A stretch of 64,000 nucleotides of DNA from Aestuariivirga sp. (lineage in GTDB: Bacteria > Pseudomonadota > Alphaproteobacteria > Rhizobiales > Aestuariivirgaceae). Positions 50,740 to 61,247 of this stretch are shown one piece after another (position 1 is the first letter of the stretch; every line of letters begins with the position of its first letter). The stretch covers positions 1 through 64,000 of the forward strand of contig NZ_JADCDA010000036.1 of NCBI RefSeq assembly GCF_020252405.1, written 5' to 3'. The notes under the pieces are model-generated. The model made no database searches, was not told the origin of the DNA, and saw nothing but the letters and a program-made list of their open reading frames with translations. The translations under genes and the position numbers were made by a program.

Positions 50740-53700
50740 TCAGCTTGGCCCCTTCCTTGTCATAGAAGACCGTGTCGGCGATCCTGGCGCGCACCACCTT
50801 GCCGCCCGGAAGCGGGAAGGAGATGGTTTCGCCCATGCGGGCGCGGCCATTCTCGATCAAGGCCATGGCGATGGAGCGGCCCAGCGTCGGCGAGCGGTAA
50901 GAGGAGGTGACGTGGCCGATCATCTCCATCGGCGGCTTGTCCTTCACATGGCGCACGGCATAGGCGCCATCGGGGAGCACGTCGTCCGGGTCCTCGGTGA
51001 GGAGGCCGACGAGCTGCTTGCGGTTCGGAGCCTTGAGGTATTCCTGATCGAGCGAGCGCTTGCCGAGGAAGTCCGCCTTCTTTTTGGACACGAGACCGTC
51101 GAGGCCGACGTCGATGGGCGTCGTGGTGCCGTCGGTTTCGTCGCCCACCACGATATAGCCCTTCTCGGCACGGAGCACATGGAGCGCTTCGGTGCCATAG
51201 GGCTCAAGCCCGAACTCCCCGCCCGCCGCCACGATCTCCTTCCACAGGCCGAGGCCGTGGTTGGCGGGTGTCGCCACCTCATAGGAGAGCTCGCCCGAGA
51301 AGGAGATGCGGTAGACGCGCACCGGATAGGGGCCCAGCCTGCCTTCGACAAACGACATGTGCGGCAGGGCGGCATTGGAGATGTCGAAACTGGGCTCCAG
51401 CTTCCGCAGCACCTCGCGGGCCATGGGGCCGGCGATGGCGAACTGCGACCAGTTTTCGGTCACGTTGGTGACGAACACCCTGTAGTGGGTCCACTCCGTC
51501 TGCAGCCATTCTTCGAGCCAGGCGGAGATGCGGTCCGCGCCGCCCGACGTGGTGTGCATGAGGAAGTGGTCGTCACCCAGGCGCACCGTCACGCCGTCAT
51601 CGGTGAGGAAGCCCAGCTCGTTCATCATCAGGCCGTAGCGGCACTTGCCGGTCTTCAGCGTGGAGAACATGTTCGTATACATGCGGTCGAGGAATTCAGC
51701 CGCATCGGGACCCTTGATCTCGATCTTGCCGAGGGTGGAGGCGTCGAGCAGGCCCACCTTGTTGCGCACGGCGAGGATTTCGCGGTCGATCGACTGGTGG
51801 TTGGTCTCGCCGTCGCGCGGATAAGTATAGGCGCGCCGCCACTGGCCCACCGGTTCCCACACCGCGCCATGGTCCACATGCCACTGGTGGACGGCGGTGC
51901 GGCGGATGGGCAGGAACAGGTCCCTGGTCAGCACGCCCGCGATGGAGCCGAAGGAGAAGGGCGTATAGGGCGGGCGGAAGGTGGTGATGCCCACTTCGGG
52001 GATCGTCTTGCCGCTGGCTTCGGCGATGACGCCGAGGCCGTTGATGTTCGACGTCTTGCCCTGGTCGGTGGCCATGCCGAAGGTGGTGTAGCGCTTGGTG
52101 TGCTCCACCGATTCATAGCCTTCGCGCTGGGCAAGCTCGAGGTCGGCCGCCGTCACGTCGTTCTGGAAGTCGATGAAGTGCTTGTTGCCTTCATTGTATT
52201 TGCCGGTGGCGGGCGCGAACCAGATCGGCTCCAGCGGGCGCTCCTCGGCCTGCACGGCGGTGGGGACGGGGTGGACGTTGCCGGAACCCGCAAGCCTCGA
52301 GCCCGCGCGATAAGCCTCCTCGAGGATCTGATGCAGCGCGAAGTGGCCGTTGGCGGCGCCCACGGCGGTGACCTTGTCATGGTGCTCCCCGGGGCGGAAG
52401 GCCTGCAGCTTCTCGTCGAAGCGGATCTTGCCGCCATTGTGGCACCAGAGATGCAAAGCCGGGTTCCAGCCGCCCGACATCGCGACGAAATCCGCCTCGG
52501 CCCCGGTTTCCCTGATCACCCGGCCCTGACCCTTGCGGTAAGTCGCGATCTTGACGCCGGTGATGCCGAGGCCGCCCCAGCCGGTGCTGACGGCGGAAAT
52601 GACGGAACCGGCATCGACCGGAATGCCCATCTCGCGCGCCTTGTTGGGCAAAGCCCCTTCGGCACGGCCGCGCGAGTCGACGACGCGCACGCCGACGCCT
52701 GAATGCTTCAGCACGATTGCCGTCTGGTAGGCATCGTCATCGTTGGTGAAGACCACGCCGTTGGAGCCCGGCGCCACGCCATAGCGTTCCACAAGCCCAC
52801 GCGCGGCGGACGCCAGCATGACCCCCGGCCGGTCGTTGTTGGCGAAGGCGACAGGCCGCTCGATCGAACCCGTGGCGAGGATCACCTGGCGCGCGCGCAC
52901 CTTCCACAGGCGGTGGCGCGGCACGCCGGATGAGAGCAGCGCCGGATCATGGTCCGCCACGCGCTCGAACAGCATGACGAAGTTGTGGTGCCAGTGGCCG
53001 ACCGCCGTGGCGCGGTTCAGCACATGCACGTTCGCGGCGGCATGGAGCCTGGCGCCGGTGGCGGCGGCCCAGTCGGGCAGTGCCTGGCCATCGACCTGGC
53101 CGCCCGAGATGTCGGCAAGGCCGCCCAGCCGCGGGTTTTCGTCCGCGAGGATGACCCTCGCGCCATTGGCCGCGGCAGCCTCAGCCGCGGCAAGACCGGC
53201 GACGCCGCCGCCGATCACCAGCACGTCGCAGTGGACGTGGACCTGCTCGTAAGCGTCGGGGTCGCGGCCTTCCGGCGCTTTGCCCAAGCCCGCGGCGCGG
53301 CGGATGAAGGGCTCGTAGACGTGCTTCCAGAACGACCGCGGCCACATGAATGTCTTGTAGTAGAAGCCTCCGGGGAAGAAGCGCGACAGCCGGTTGTTGA
53401 TCGCGCCCACGTCCCAGGTGAGCGATGGCCAGCGGTTCTGGGAGACAGCCGCCAGGCCATTGAAGATTTCGACCTGTGTCGCACGCAGGTTCGGCTCGTG
53501 ACGCGCGCCGAGGCCCACGCCCACGAGCGCGTTCATTTCCTCGGAGCCCAGGCCCACAAGCCCGCGCGGGCGGTGGTACTTGAAGCTGCGGCCGAAGACG
53601 CGCTGGCCGGAGGCCATGACGGCGGAGGCGACGGTGTCGCCCGCAAAGCCGCTGACGGTCCCGCCGTCGAAGGTGAAGGAGACCTTTTTCGCGCGGTCGA

Positions 53701-53740
53701 TGAGGCGCCCGCCGGCCGAGAGACGATATGGCTTGCTCAT
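50732..53740 (-). CDS. soxA: Sarcosine oxidase alpha subunit
   Basis: The large subunit (about 1002 residues) binds NAD and tetrahydrofolate and traps formaldehyde from sarcosine as 5,10-methylene-THF. It has an N-terminal ferredoxin-like part (VSFTFDGGTVSGFAGDTVASAVMASG), an NAD/FAD fold (VLVIGGGVAGLAAAEAAAANG, around residue 170) and a C-terminal glycine-cleavage T-like domain (LDASTLGKIEIKGPDAAEFLDRMY onward). The start MSKPYRLSAGG overlaps the soxD stop; the track ORF is longer but unsupported. Confidence 0.95.
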   Translation of the reverse strand: MSKPYRLSAGGRLIDRAKKVSFTFDGGTVSGFAGDTVASAVMASGQRVFGRSFKYHRPRGLVGLGSEEMNALVGVGLGARHEPNLRATQVEIFNGLAAVSQNRWPSLTWDVGAINNRLSRFFPGGFYYKTFMWPRSFWKHVYEPFIRRAAGLGKAPEGRDPDAYEQVHVHCDVLVIGGGVAGLAAAEAAAANGARVILADENPRLGGLADISGGQVDGQALPDWAAATGARLHAAANVHVLNRATAVGHWHHNFVMLFERVADHDPALLSSGVPRHRLWKVRARQVILATGSIERPVAFANNDRPGVMLASAARGLVERYGVAPGSNGVVFTNDDDAYQTAIVLKHSGVGVRVVDSRGRAEGALPNKAREMGIPVDAGSVISAVSTGWGGLGITGVKIATYRKGQGRVIRETGAEADFVAMSGGWNPALHLWCHNGGKIRFDEKLQAFRPGEHHDKVTAVGAANGHFALHQILEEAYRAGSRLAGSGNVHPVPTAVQAEERPLEPIWFAPATGKYNEGNKHFIDFQNDVTAADLELAQREGYESVEHTKRYTTFGMATDQGKTSNINGLGVIAEASGKTIPEVGITTFRPPYTPFSFGSIAGVLTRDLFLPIRRTAVHQWHVDHGAVWEPVGQWRRAYTYPRDGETNHQSIDREILAVRNKVGLLDASTLGKIEIKGPDAAEFLDRMYTNMFSTLKTGKCRYGLMMNELGFLTDDGVTVRLGDDHFLMHTTSGGADRISAWLEEWLQTEWTHYRVFVTNVTENWSQFAIAGPMAREVLRKLEPSFDISNAALPHMSFVEGRLGPYPVRVYRISFSGELSYEVATPANHGLGLWKEIVAAGGEFGLEPYGTEALHVLRAEKGYIVVGDETDGTTTPIDVGLDGLVSKKKADFLGKRSLDQEYLKAPNRKQLVGLLTEDPDDVLPDGAYAVRHVKDKPPMEMIGHVTSSYRSPTLGRSIAMALIENGRARMGETISFPLPGGKVVRARIADTVFYDKEGAKLNV

Positions 53741-54102
53741 GCACCGGTCTCCCGAGATCTCTCCGCCCCGAGGCGCTTCGCGAAATACTCCGCCCACTGA
53801 CCTTTGGCCTGGGCGATGACGTCCATCGGCGGCAGTTCCGTGATGCCGTAGAAGGCCTTGAACTCCATGGTCACCGTGTCGCGCGCGGCGTGGAACCACT
53901 TTCCGCAGCCGCGGTCGCAGCGCCAGCGCTCGAAATGCAGGCCCCTGGGGTTGATGCGGATGAACAGGTAGTCGCGCTGCTCCGCGTCGGTGACATGCGC
54001 CGGATCGCAGGTTGCGGGGCGGCGGACATGCGCCTGGCCGCCGGCGTGGAAATCCGTCTCGTCACCTTCGGCGCCGCAAACGGGGCATTTGACGACCAGC
54101 AT
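53737..54102 (-). CDS. soxD: Sarcosine oxidase delta subunit
   Basis: The 121-residue product has two cysteine pairs, VKCPVCGAEGDETDF at the start and RCDRGCGKWFHAARDT in the middle, which form the zinc site of SoxD. The block FIRINPRGLHFERW is also typical. It lies between soxB and soxA, eleven bases after soxB. Confidence 0.95.
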   Translation of the reverse strand: MLVVKCPVCGAEGDETDFHAGGQAHVRRPATCDPAHVTDAEQRDYLFIRINPRGLHFERWRCDRGCGKWFHAARDTVTMEFKAFYGITELPPMDVIAQAKGQWAEYFAKRLGAERSRETGA

Positions 54103-54113
54103 CGGGGATACTC

Positions 54114-55367
54114 CTAATGGGCGACCGCGGCGGCGACGGATTCGTCGATCAGGCGGCCCTCCTCAAAGCGGTTGAGGCCGAAGGGTTCGGCGATGGGGTG
54201 GGGGCGGTCATTGGCGATGGTGTCGGCGAAGACCCAGCCGGACCCCGGAATGGCCTTGAAGCCGCCCGTGCCCCAGCCGCAGTTGACGTAGAGCCCCTCG
54301 ACCGGCGTCCTGGAGATGATCGGCGAGCGGTCGCCCGTCATGTCGACGATGCCGCCCCACATGCGCAGCATGCGCAGGCGCGAGATGATGGGGAAGGTTT
54401 CGACGAGCGCGGCCACCGTGTGCTCAAGCGCCGGGAAGGAGCCGCGCTGCGAGTAGTTGTTGTAAGGGTCGGTGCCGCCGCCGATCACAAGCTCGCCCTT
54501 GTCGGACTGGCTCATGTAGCCGTGCACGGTGTTGGCCATCACCACGCAGTCGATGACCGGCTTGATCGGCTCGGAGACCAGCGCCTGCAGGCACTGGCTT
54601 TCGATCGGCATGCGCACGCCCGCCATGTCCATGATGGTGGAGACATGCCCGGCGGTGACGACGCCGATCTTCCTGGTCCTGATGACGCCCCTGGTGGTCT
54701 CGAGGCCTGCGGCTTGCGAACCCTCGCGCTGGATGCCGGTCACTTCGCAGTTCTGGATGATGTCGACGCCCATGGCGTCCGCCCCGCGGGCATAGCCCCA
54801 GGCCACCGCGTCATGCCGGCCGGTGCCGCCGCGCGGCTGATAATAGGCGCCGAGAATGGGGTAGCGGCAATTGGGATCGTCATTGATGATGGGCACGATC
54901 TCCTTCACCTCCTGCGGCGTCACCATGCGGCAGTCCAGCCCGGCGAGGCGGTTGGCATGGGCGGTGCGCTGGAAAGCGCGGAACTCGTGCTGCGTCTGGC
55001 ACAGCATCAGCACGCCGCGCGGGCTGAACATGACGTTGTAGTTCAGCTCCTGCGACAGGTCCTCGTAGAGGGACCGGGCGAGCTCATAGATGGCGATCGA
55101 GGGGTCCTGGAGGTAGTTGGACCGGATGATGGTGGTGTTGCGCCCGGTGTTGCCGCCGCCCAGCCAGCCCTTCTCGACCACCGCGATGTTGGTCATCTTG
55201 TGGTTCTTGGCGAGGTAATAGGCGGTCGCCAGGCCATGGCCGCCGGCCCCCACGATGACGGCGTCATATTCCTTTTTCGGGGCGGGTGAGCGCCAGGCCC
55301 TTTCCCAATCCTTGTGATAGTTCATCGCGTTGCGCGCGAGCGAAAAGACGGAGTAGCGCGGCTTCAT
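54114..55367 (-). CDS. soxB: Sarcosine oxidase beta subunit
   Basis: The catalytic flavin subunit (417 residues) oxidises sarcosine to glycine. The FAD fold is DAVIVGAGGHGLATAYYLAKNH (around residue 34); family blocks GGGNTGRNTTIIRSNYL and MLRMWGGIVDMTGDRSPIIS, and the end CGWGTGGFKAIPGSG, are all present. The start MKPRYSVFSLARNAM is the family start; the track adds 76 upstream codons. It heads the minus-strand operon and diverges from the ccm genes. Confidence 0.95.
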   Translation of the reverse strand: MKPRYSVFSLARNAMNYHKDWERAWRSPAPKKEYDAVIVGAGGHGLATAYYLAKNHKMTNIAVVEKGWLGGGNTGRNTTIIRSNYLQDPSIAIYELARSLYEDLSQELNYNVMFSPRGVLMLCQTQHEFRAFQRTAHANRLAGLDCRMVTPQEVKEIVPIINDDPNCRYPILGAYYQPRGGTGRHDAVAWGYARGADAMGVDIIQNCEVTGIQREGSQAAGLETTRGVIRTRKIGVVTAGHVSTIMDMAGVRMPIESQCLQALVSEPIKPVIDCVVMANTVHGYMSQSDKGELVIGGGTDPYNNYSQRGSFPALEHTVAALVETFPIISRLRMLRMWGGIVDMTGDRSPIISRTPVEGLYVNCGWGTGGFKAIPGSGWVFADTIANDRPHPIAEPFGLNRFEEGRLIDESVAAAVAH

Positions 55368-55527
55368 GGTGAATCCCTTGCAACTGGGGCGGTTTCTAAC
55401 GCAACCCAAAGGGCAGCACCAAGGTTTTTCCGACGCCAGGGTGCTGCCGTGCGACAATGCGACCGGCAATTGCCCATGACGGATGAATTGCATTAATGGG
55501 GTCCAAGGGAATATCTCATGGACCACC

Positions 55528-56622
55528 ATGATCTGGATCGTCTTTGCCGCCATGACCGCGGCCGTCATCGGCGCGCTGCTGTGGCCGGCGGTCACGTCCA
55601 GGCCTGCGGAAACGCGGGCCGAGCGCGCGGCCTATGACCGCGCGGTGTTCCGGGACCAGCTGGCCGAGCTCGAGCGCGACGTCGCGCGCGGCGTCATCGG
55701 CCAGGCCGAGGCCGATGCGGCGCGCAACGAGATTTCCCGCCGGCTGATTGCGGCGGCGGGCGAGGTGCGGGCGAAGACGGCACCGGGCTTTGCCTCCGCC
55801 GCCATTGCCGCAACCCTGATCGTGCCGGCGGTGGCGCTGCCGCTCTACCTTATGGCCGGCAACCCGCTGCTCCCCGACGTGCCCCATGCCTGGCGCATGG
55901 AAAATGCCGAGAACAACGGTGACATGCCTGCGCTGATCCAAAAGGTGGAGCAGCACCTCGAGAAGGAACCGGACGACCTGCAGGGCTGGCAGATCCTGGC
56001 GCCCCTCTACCGCCGGGACCAGCGCTGGGACGATGCGGCGGAGGCCTATCGCAACATCCTGCGCCTGCAGCCCCCCGATGCCGCGAACATTTCGGACTAT
56101 GCCGAAGCCCGGGTGATGGCGAACCAGGGCATGGTGGCGGCTCCGGCGCAGGCGCTGTTCAGGCAGGCCCTGAAGCTGGACCCCACATTCCCCAAGGCGC
56201 GGTTCTACGATGCCCTCGCGCTCAAGCAGCAGGGCAAGGCCGATGAAGCCAGGGCCGCCTTCGAGGCCTTCCTGAAGGATACCCCGGCCGATGCGCCGTG
56301 GCGGCCCATGCTCCTGGCCGAGATGCAGGACATGAGTGCCAAGCCGCCGGCGCTTGACCAGCAGACCATGGCCGACGCCTCCCAGATGAGCGGCGCGGAC
56401 CAGCAGGCGATGATCCGCGGCATGGTCGACGGGCTCGAACAGAAACTCGCCGCAAATCCGGATAATCTTGAAGGCTGGCTGCGGCTGATCCGCGCCCGGG
56501 CCGTGCTGGGCGAGGCCGGCAAGGCCAAGGCCGCGTATGATAGGGCCAAGGGCCAGTTCGCATCGAACCCGGACGCGCTGTCGCAGATCGACGGGCTGGC
56601 GAAGGAGATGAACGTAGAATGA
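55528..56622 (+). CDS. ccmI: Cytochrome c maturation protein CcmI (CycH)
   Basis: The 364-residue membrane protein presents apocytochrome c to the haem lyase. It has an N-terminal helix pair ([40 protein letters not shown]) and a periplasmic TPR region ([32 protein letters not shown]). The start MIWIVF matches family members. It is first of the ccmI-E-F-H set, equivalent to cycHJKL of rhizobia, and overlaps ccmE by four bases. Confidence 0.93.
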   Translation: MIWIVFAAMTAAVIGALLWPAVTSRPAETRAERAAYDRAVFRDQLAELERDVARGVIGQAEADAARNEISRRLIAAAGEVRAKTAPGFASAAIAATLIVPAVALPLYLMAGNPLLPDVPHAWRMENAENNGDMPALIQKVEQHLEKEPDDLQGWQILAPLYRRDQRWDDAAEAYRNILRLQPPDAANISDYAEARVMANQGMVAAPAQALFRQALKLDPTFPKARFYDALALKQQGKADEARAAFEAFLKDTPADAPWRPMLLAEMQDMSAKPPALDQQTMADASQMSGADQQAMIRGMVDGLEQKLAANPDNLEGWLRLIRARAVLGEAGKAKAAYDRAKGQFASNPDALSQIDGLAKEMNVE

Positions 56623-57077
56623 CGCGCAAACAGAAGCGCCTGTCCCTCATTCTCGGCGGCCTGGCCGTTCTGGGTCTCGCCGCGGGGCTGGTGCTCTATG
56701 CGCTCTCCGGCGCCATCACCTTCTTCCACACGCCAAGCGATTTGGCCGACACCCATGTGCAGGTGGGCCAGCGCATCCGGCTCGGCGGCATGGTGGAGCA
56801 GGGCAGCGTCACGAAAGGCCCCGGCACGGTGACGAGCTTCGCCGTCACCGATACGCTCAAGACCGTGACGGTGAGCTATGACGGCATCCTGCCCGACCTG
56901 TTCCGCGAGGGGCAGGGCGTGGTGACGGAAGGCAAGATGCAGCCCGATGGCAGCTTCGTGGCCGACACGGTGCTGGCCAAGCATGACGAGAACTACATGC
57001 CGCGGGAACTCGCCGAAAGCCTGAAGGCCAAGGGCGTGACGCTGGGCAAGATCGCGGATGAGGGAACACCGCAATGA
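56619..57077 (+). CDS. ccmE: Cytochrome c haem chaperone CcmE (CycJ)
   Basis: The 152-residue membrane-anchored chaperone holds haem covalently at the histidine in [11 protein letters not shown] (about residue 123). It begins [29 protein letters not shown], a single membrane helix. It receives haem from CcmABCD, which are not in the window, and delivers it to CcmF. Confidence 0.96.
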   Translation: MTRKQKRLSLILGGLAVLGLAAGLVLYALSGAITFFHTPSDLADTHVQVGQRIRLGGMVEQGSVTKGPGTVTSFAVTDTLKTVTVSYDGILPDLFREGQGVVTEGKMQPDGSFVADTVLAKHDENYMPRELAESLKAKGVTLGKIADEGTPQ

Positions 57078-59059
57078 ACTCCATTGCCGAAATCGGACAT
57101 TTCGCGCTGATCCTTGCCGTCGGCGTGGCGCTTTACCAGTTCGCGGTGCCGCTGATGGGCGCCCAGCGCGGCGACGTGGCGGCGATGCGGGCGGGGATTT
57201 CCGCGGCCCTCCTGCAGTTCGTCCTCATCGCCATCTCCTTTGCGGCGCTGACGCATGCCTATGTGATCTCCGATTTCTCGGTGCTGAACGTCGTCGAGAA
57301 TTCGCACTCGGCGAAACCGCTGCTCTACAGGATCAGCGGGGTTTGGGGGAACCACGAGGGCTCCATGCTGCTGTGGGTGCTGATCCTTGCGCTCTATGGC
57401 GCGGCGGTGGCCGTGTTCGGCGGCAACCTGCCGCTTGAACTGCGCGCCCGCGTGCTGGCGATCCAGGGCTCGGTCGGGTTCGCCTTCCTGCTGTTCATCG
57501 TGCTGGCGTCGAACCCCTTCATCCGGGTCGATCCGCCGCCGATCGAGGGGAACGGCCTGAACCCGATCCTCCAGGACCCCGCTCTCGCCTTCCATCCGCC
57601 CTTCCTCTATGCGGGCTATGTGGGCCTTTCGATCGCCTTCGCCTTTGCGGTCGCGGCGCTCATCGAGGGCCGTGTGGACGCCGCCTGGGCGCGCTGGGTG
57701 AGGCCGTGGACGCTGGTCGCCTGGATGTTCCTCACTGTGGGCATCGCCATGGGCTCGTGGTGGGCCTATTACGAGCTGGGCTGGGGCGGCTGGTGGTTCT
57801 GGGACCCGGTGGAGAACGCCAGTTTCATGCCGTGGCTGGTGGCCACCGCCCTCATCCACTCCGCCATCGTGGTCGAGAAGCGCAACGCGCTGAAGATCTG
57901 GACCGTGCTGCTCTCGATCCTTGCCTTCTCTCTCTCGCTCATGGGCGCCTTCCTCGTGCGCTCGGGCGTGCTCACCTCGGTGCACGCCTTCGCGGTTGAC
58001 CCGCAGCGCGGCGCCTTCATCCTGATGATCCTGTGCGTGTTCATCGGCGGGTCCCTCTCGCTCTTCGCGTGGCGCGCGCCGCAGCTCAAGGCGGGTGGGT
58101 TGTTTGCCCCCGTGAGCCGCGAAGGGAGCCTGGTCGTCAACAACCTGCTGCTCTGCGTCGCCTGCCTCGCGGTCTTCGTGGGCACCCTCTATCCGCTGGC
58201 GCTGGAAACCCTCACGGGCGAGAAGATCTCGGTGGGCGCACCCTACTTCGATCTCACCTTCGGCCCCATCATCCTGCCTCTGCTGCTGCTCGTGCCCTTC
58301 GGCGCCTTCCTCGGCTGGAAGCGCGGCGACGTGGGGCTTGCCCTGAAGCGGCTGTGGCTGGCGCTGGCGCTCGCCCTGCTGGTGGGGGTCATCGTCCTCG
58401 CGCTCAACGTGAGGGGCCCGTGGCTCGCTCCCGTCGGCATGGCCATCGCCGCCTGGCTGGTGTTCGGCGCCATCGCCGATGTTGCCGCCAAGACCGGCCT
58501 GTTCAAGGCGCCGCTGGCAACCAGCTGGCAGCGCCTTGCGGGCCTGCCGCGCTCCGCCCTCGGCACCGCGGTGGCCCATGCCGGCCTTGGCATCCTTGTT
58601 GCCGGCGTCATCGCCATCTCGCTGTGGCGGATCGAGGTGATCGTGGCGCTCAAGCCGGGCGAGACGGCGGCCGTGGGCAAATATGCCGTGACCTTCCAGG
58701 GCGAGGGTCCGCTCACCGGCCCCAACTACACGGGCCGCACCGGCGCCTTCCTGCTGAAGCAGGGCGACCGCGAGCTCGCCACGCTGCATTCCGAGAAGCG
58801 CATCTTCAAGCCCTCGGGCATGCCCACCACGGAGGTGGGCCTGTATCAGACCTGGCACGGCGACGTTTACGTTGTGATGGGCGACGAGACGACGGGCGGG
58901 GCGCGCGCCATGCGCATGTACTATAACCCCCTGGTCAACTTCATCTGGTTCGGCGCGGCGGTGATGTTCCTCGGCGGCCTGCTGTCGATCTCCGACCGGC
59001 GCTACCGCGTTGGCGCGCCGAGGCGCGCCGCCGGCATGCAGGCGGCGCCCGCCGAATGA
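57074..59059 (+). CDS. ccmF: Cytochrome c haem lyase CcmF (CycK)
   Basis: The 661-residue multi-pass membrane protein attaches haem to apocytochrome c in the periplasm. Signatures are [40 protein letters not shown] (the WWD haem-handling motif) and many hydrophobic helices. It overlaps ccmE and ccmH by four bases each. Confidence 0.96.
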   Translation: MNSIAEIGHFALILAVGVALYQFAVPLMGAQRGDVAAMRAGISAALLQFVLIAISFAALTHAYVISDFSVLNVVENSHSAKPLLYRISGVWGNHEGSMLLWVLILALYGAAVAVFGGNLPLELRARVLAIQGSVGFAFLLFIVLASNPFIRVDPPPIEGNGLNPILQDPALAFHPPFLYAGYVGLSIAFAFAVAALIEGRVDAAWARWVRPWTLVAWMFLTVGIAMGSWWAYYELGWGGWWFWDPVENASFMPWLVATALIHSAIVVEKRNALKIWTVLLSILAFSLSLMGAFLVRSGVLTSVHAFAVDPQRGAFILMILCVFIGGSLSLFAWRAPQLKAGGLFAPVSREGSLVVNNLLLCVACLAVFVGTLYPLALETLTGEKISVGAPYFDLTFGPIILPLLLLVPFGAFLGWKRGDVGLALKRLWLALALALLVGVIVLALNVRGPWLAPVGMAIAAWLVFGAIADVAAKTGLFKAPLATSWQRLAGLPRSALGTAVAHAGLGILVAGVIAISLWRIEVIVALKPGETAAVGKYAVTFQGEGPLTGPNYTGRTGAFLLKQGDRELATLHSEKRIFKPSGMPTTEVGLYQTWHGDVYVVMGDETTGGARAMRMYYNPLVNFIWFGAAVMFLGGLLSISDRRYRVGAPRRAAGMQAAPAE

Positions 59060-59502
59060 GGAAGCTTGCCGCCATGCTGGTCTTCCTTGCGGCCGTTTCG
59101 CCTTGCCTGGCGCTCACGCCCGACGAGCAGCTGAAGGACCCCGGGCTCGAAAAGCGCGCGCGGGCGGTTTCCGCCCAGCTTCGCTGCCTCGTTTGCCAGA
59201 ACCAGTCGATCGACGATTCGGAAGCGCCCCTCGCCAGGGACCTGCGCACCCTGGTTCGCGAGCAGATCACGGCGGGCAAGACCGACGCGCAGGTGCTGGA
59301 TTACATCGTCGATCGTTATGGACAGTTCGTGCTGCTGAAGCCGCGCCTCGAGCCCGAGACGCTGATTCTCTGGGGCACGCCTTTCGCCGTGCTGCTGATC
59401 GCCGGAGCGGCCATGATCGTGCGCCGCGGCCGCGGCGAAGCGGCTCCGGAAAGGCCGCTTACGGATGACGAGAAGCGCGCCCTCGAACGCGCCCTGCAAT
59501 AG
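59056..59502 (+). CDS. ccmH: Cytochrome c maturation protein CcmH (CycL)
   Basis: The 148-residue thioreductase/holdase reduces apocytochrome cysteines. It has a signal peptide ([19 protein letters not shown]), the CxxC in LRCLVCQNQSIDDSEAPLA (near residue 44) and a C-terminal membrane helix (LWGTPFAVLLIAGAAMIV). It is last in the operon; a 113-base gap precedes degP. Confidence 0.95.
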   Translation: MRKLAAMLVFLAAVSPCLALTPDEQLKDPGLEKRARAVSAQLRCLVCQNQSIDDSEAPLARDLRTLVREQITAGKTDAQVLDYIVDRYGQFVLLKPRLEPETLILWGTPFAVLLIAGAAMIVRRGRGEAAPERPLTDDEKRALERALQ

Positions 59503-59615
59503 CCCTGGCCTCGCCGCAACACTTACCGAAGTTTCACCAGCCGGACAGGTCACCGTAAGGGGTGGCCACCTAGCTTTGTCCCATCGAAACAACCCAAGTC
59601 TATGGAGACCAGGAA

Positions 59616-61106
59616 ATGTCCATGTCCATGAAGAACAAGACGCTCGGCGCCTTCGCTGCCGGCCTGATGGCCGCCACGGCCCTCGTCGGCGCCGTGTCGG
59701 TTCTTCCCTCCACCCAGGCGGTTGCGCAGAACCAGCTGCACGCCGCCGCCATCGACCCGTCCAGGGGCTTCGGGGAGCTCGTCGACCGCGTCATGCCGGC
59801 CGTCGTCAGCGTGCAGGTGAAGTATGCCACCGTCGCCGCCACCGACGAGGACCAGGCCAAGGGCGGCAGGAAGATGCCGAACGGCATGGAAGACTTCTTC
59901 AAGCAGTTCCCGCAGTTCCGCAACATGCCGGGCATGGGCCAGGGCGATGAGGAATCCCGTCCCAACGGCGGCATGGCGATGGGCTCCGGCTTCATCATCT
60001 CGGCTGACGGCTATGCGGTGACCAACAACCACGTCGTCAAGGACGCCGACCAAGTGTCGGTGACCATGAAGGACGGCACTGAATACAAGGCCGAGGTGAT
60101 CGGCACCGATCCCAAGACCGACCTCGCGCTGATCAAGATCGACGCCAAGGACAAGACGTTCGACTACGTCGCCTTCACCAAGGACGAGCCGCGCGTCGGC
60201 GACTGGGTGATGGCCGTCGGCAACCCCTTCGGCCTCGGCGGCACGGTGACGACCGGCATCGTCTCGGCGCTGGGCCGCGACATCGGCTCTGGCCCTTACG
60301 ACAACTTCATGCAGATCGACGCCGCCATCAACCGCGGCAACTCCGGCGGCCCGGCCTTCAACCTCGAGGGCGAGGTCGTGGGCATCAACACCGCGATCTT
60401 CTCTCCTTCGGGCGGTTCCGTCGGCATCGGCTTCGCCATCCCGGCGTCGACCGCGCAGAACGTGATCGAGAGCCTGAAGGCGAACGGCAAGGTCACCCGC
60501 GGCTGGCTGGGCGTCCAGATCCAGCCGGTGACGGAAGACATCGCCGAGAGCCTGGGCCTGAAAGACGCCAAGGGCGCCATCGTCGCCGACGTTACGGAAG
60601 ACTCGCCCGCGCTGGCCGCCGGCGTGAAGCAGGGTGACACCATCCTGAAGATCGGCGGCAAGGATGTGAGCGACTCGCGTGATCTGTCGCGCCAGGTCGC
60701 CGGCATCAAGCCGGGCGACTCGGTGCCGCTCACCGTCATCCGCGACGGCAAGACCATCGACCTCGAGGTGAAGATCGGCACCATGCCCGACGACAGGAAG
60801 ATGGCCTCCAAGAACGCCTCCAAGGACGAGGGCGACAAGTCCGTGCCGCTTGCCAATCTCGGCCTCAAGGTCGCGCCCGCCGAGGATGGCCCCGGCGTCA
60901 CCGTGACGGATGTCGCCAAGGGCAGCGCCGCGGCCGACATGGGCCTCAAGGCCGGCGACACCATCCTTGAGGTGGCCGGACAGGAAGTGCACGCGCCTTC
61001 CGACGTGCGCGCCGCGCTGAAGGCCAACGACAAGAAGAAGGTCCTCATCCTGGTGAAGACCGACGAGGGCCAGCGCTTCATCGCGCTGCCCACCGCCAGG
61101 GGTTAA
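59616..61106 (+). CDS. degP: DegP/HtrA family periplasmic serine protease
   Basis: The 496-residue Do-like protease has a signal peptide (AAGLMAATALVGAVSVLPSTQAVAQ), a trypsin-type domain with histidine in TNNHVVKDADQVSV, aspartate in KTDLALIKID and serine in NRGNSGGPAFN, then two PDZ domains (about 290-370 and 400-490). Of three clustered ATGs, the second or third has better spacing from AGGA. Position after cycL and before a two-component pair is the usual rhizobial order. Confidence 0.94.
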   Translation: MSMSMKNKTLGAFAAGLMAATALVGAVSVLPSTQAVAQNQLHAAAIDPSRGFGELVDRVMPAVVSVQVKYATVAATDEDQAKGGRKMPNGMEDFFKQFPQFRNMPGMGQGDEESRPNGGMAMGSGFIISADGYAVTNNHVVKDADQVSVTMKDGTEYKAEVIGTDPKTDLALIKIDAKDKTFDYVAFTKDEPRVGDWVMAVGNPFGLGGTVTTGIVSALGRDIGSGPYDNFMQIDAAINRGNSGGPAFNLEGEVVGINTAIFSPSGGSVGIGFAIPASTAQNVIESLKANGKVTRGWLGVQIQPVTEDIAESLGLKDAKGAIVADVTEDSPALAAGVKQGDTILKIGGKDVSDSRDLSRQVAGIKPGDSVPLTVIRDGKTIDLEVKIGTMPDDRKMASKNASKDEGDKSVPLANLGLKVAPAEDGPGVTVTDVAKGSAAADMGLKAGDTILEVAGQEVHAPSDVRAALKANDKKKVLILVKTDEGQRFIALPTARG

Positions 61107-61179
61107 CCCCCCGGCGGTCACGGTAGAGGGCACGCGGACAACGCCCCACCCCCCGCTCCGCGTCTCGCGTGCCTTTCCC

Positions 61180-61232
61180 GCGCGGAGGAGGCTGGTCCAA
61201 CCCCCGGACCTCCTCCTCCGCGCCCCCCTTTT
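61180..61232 (+). terminator. Strong intrinsic terminator after degP
   Basis: GCGCGGAGGAGG and CCTCCTCCGCGC form a 12-pair stem extended by GGTCC/GGACC with a short loop, followed by a C run and TTTT. It lies only about ten bases before the start of the next gene's leader, so read-through would feed the regulator gene. Confidence 0.75.
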
Positions 61233-61247
61233 CACCGGAGATGGAAC

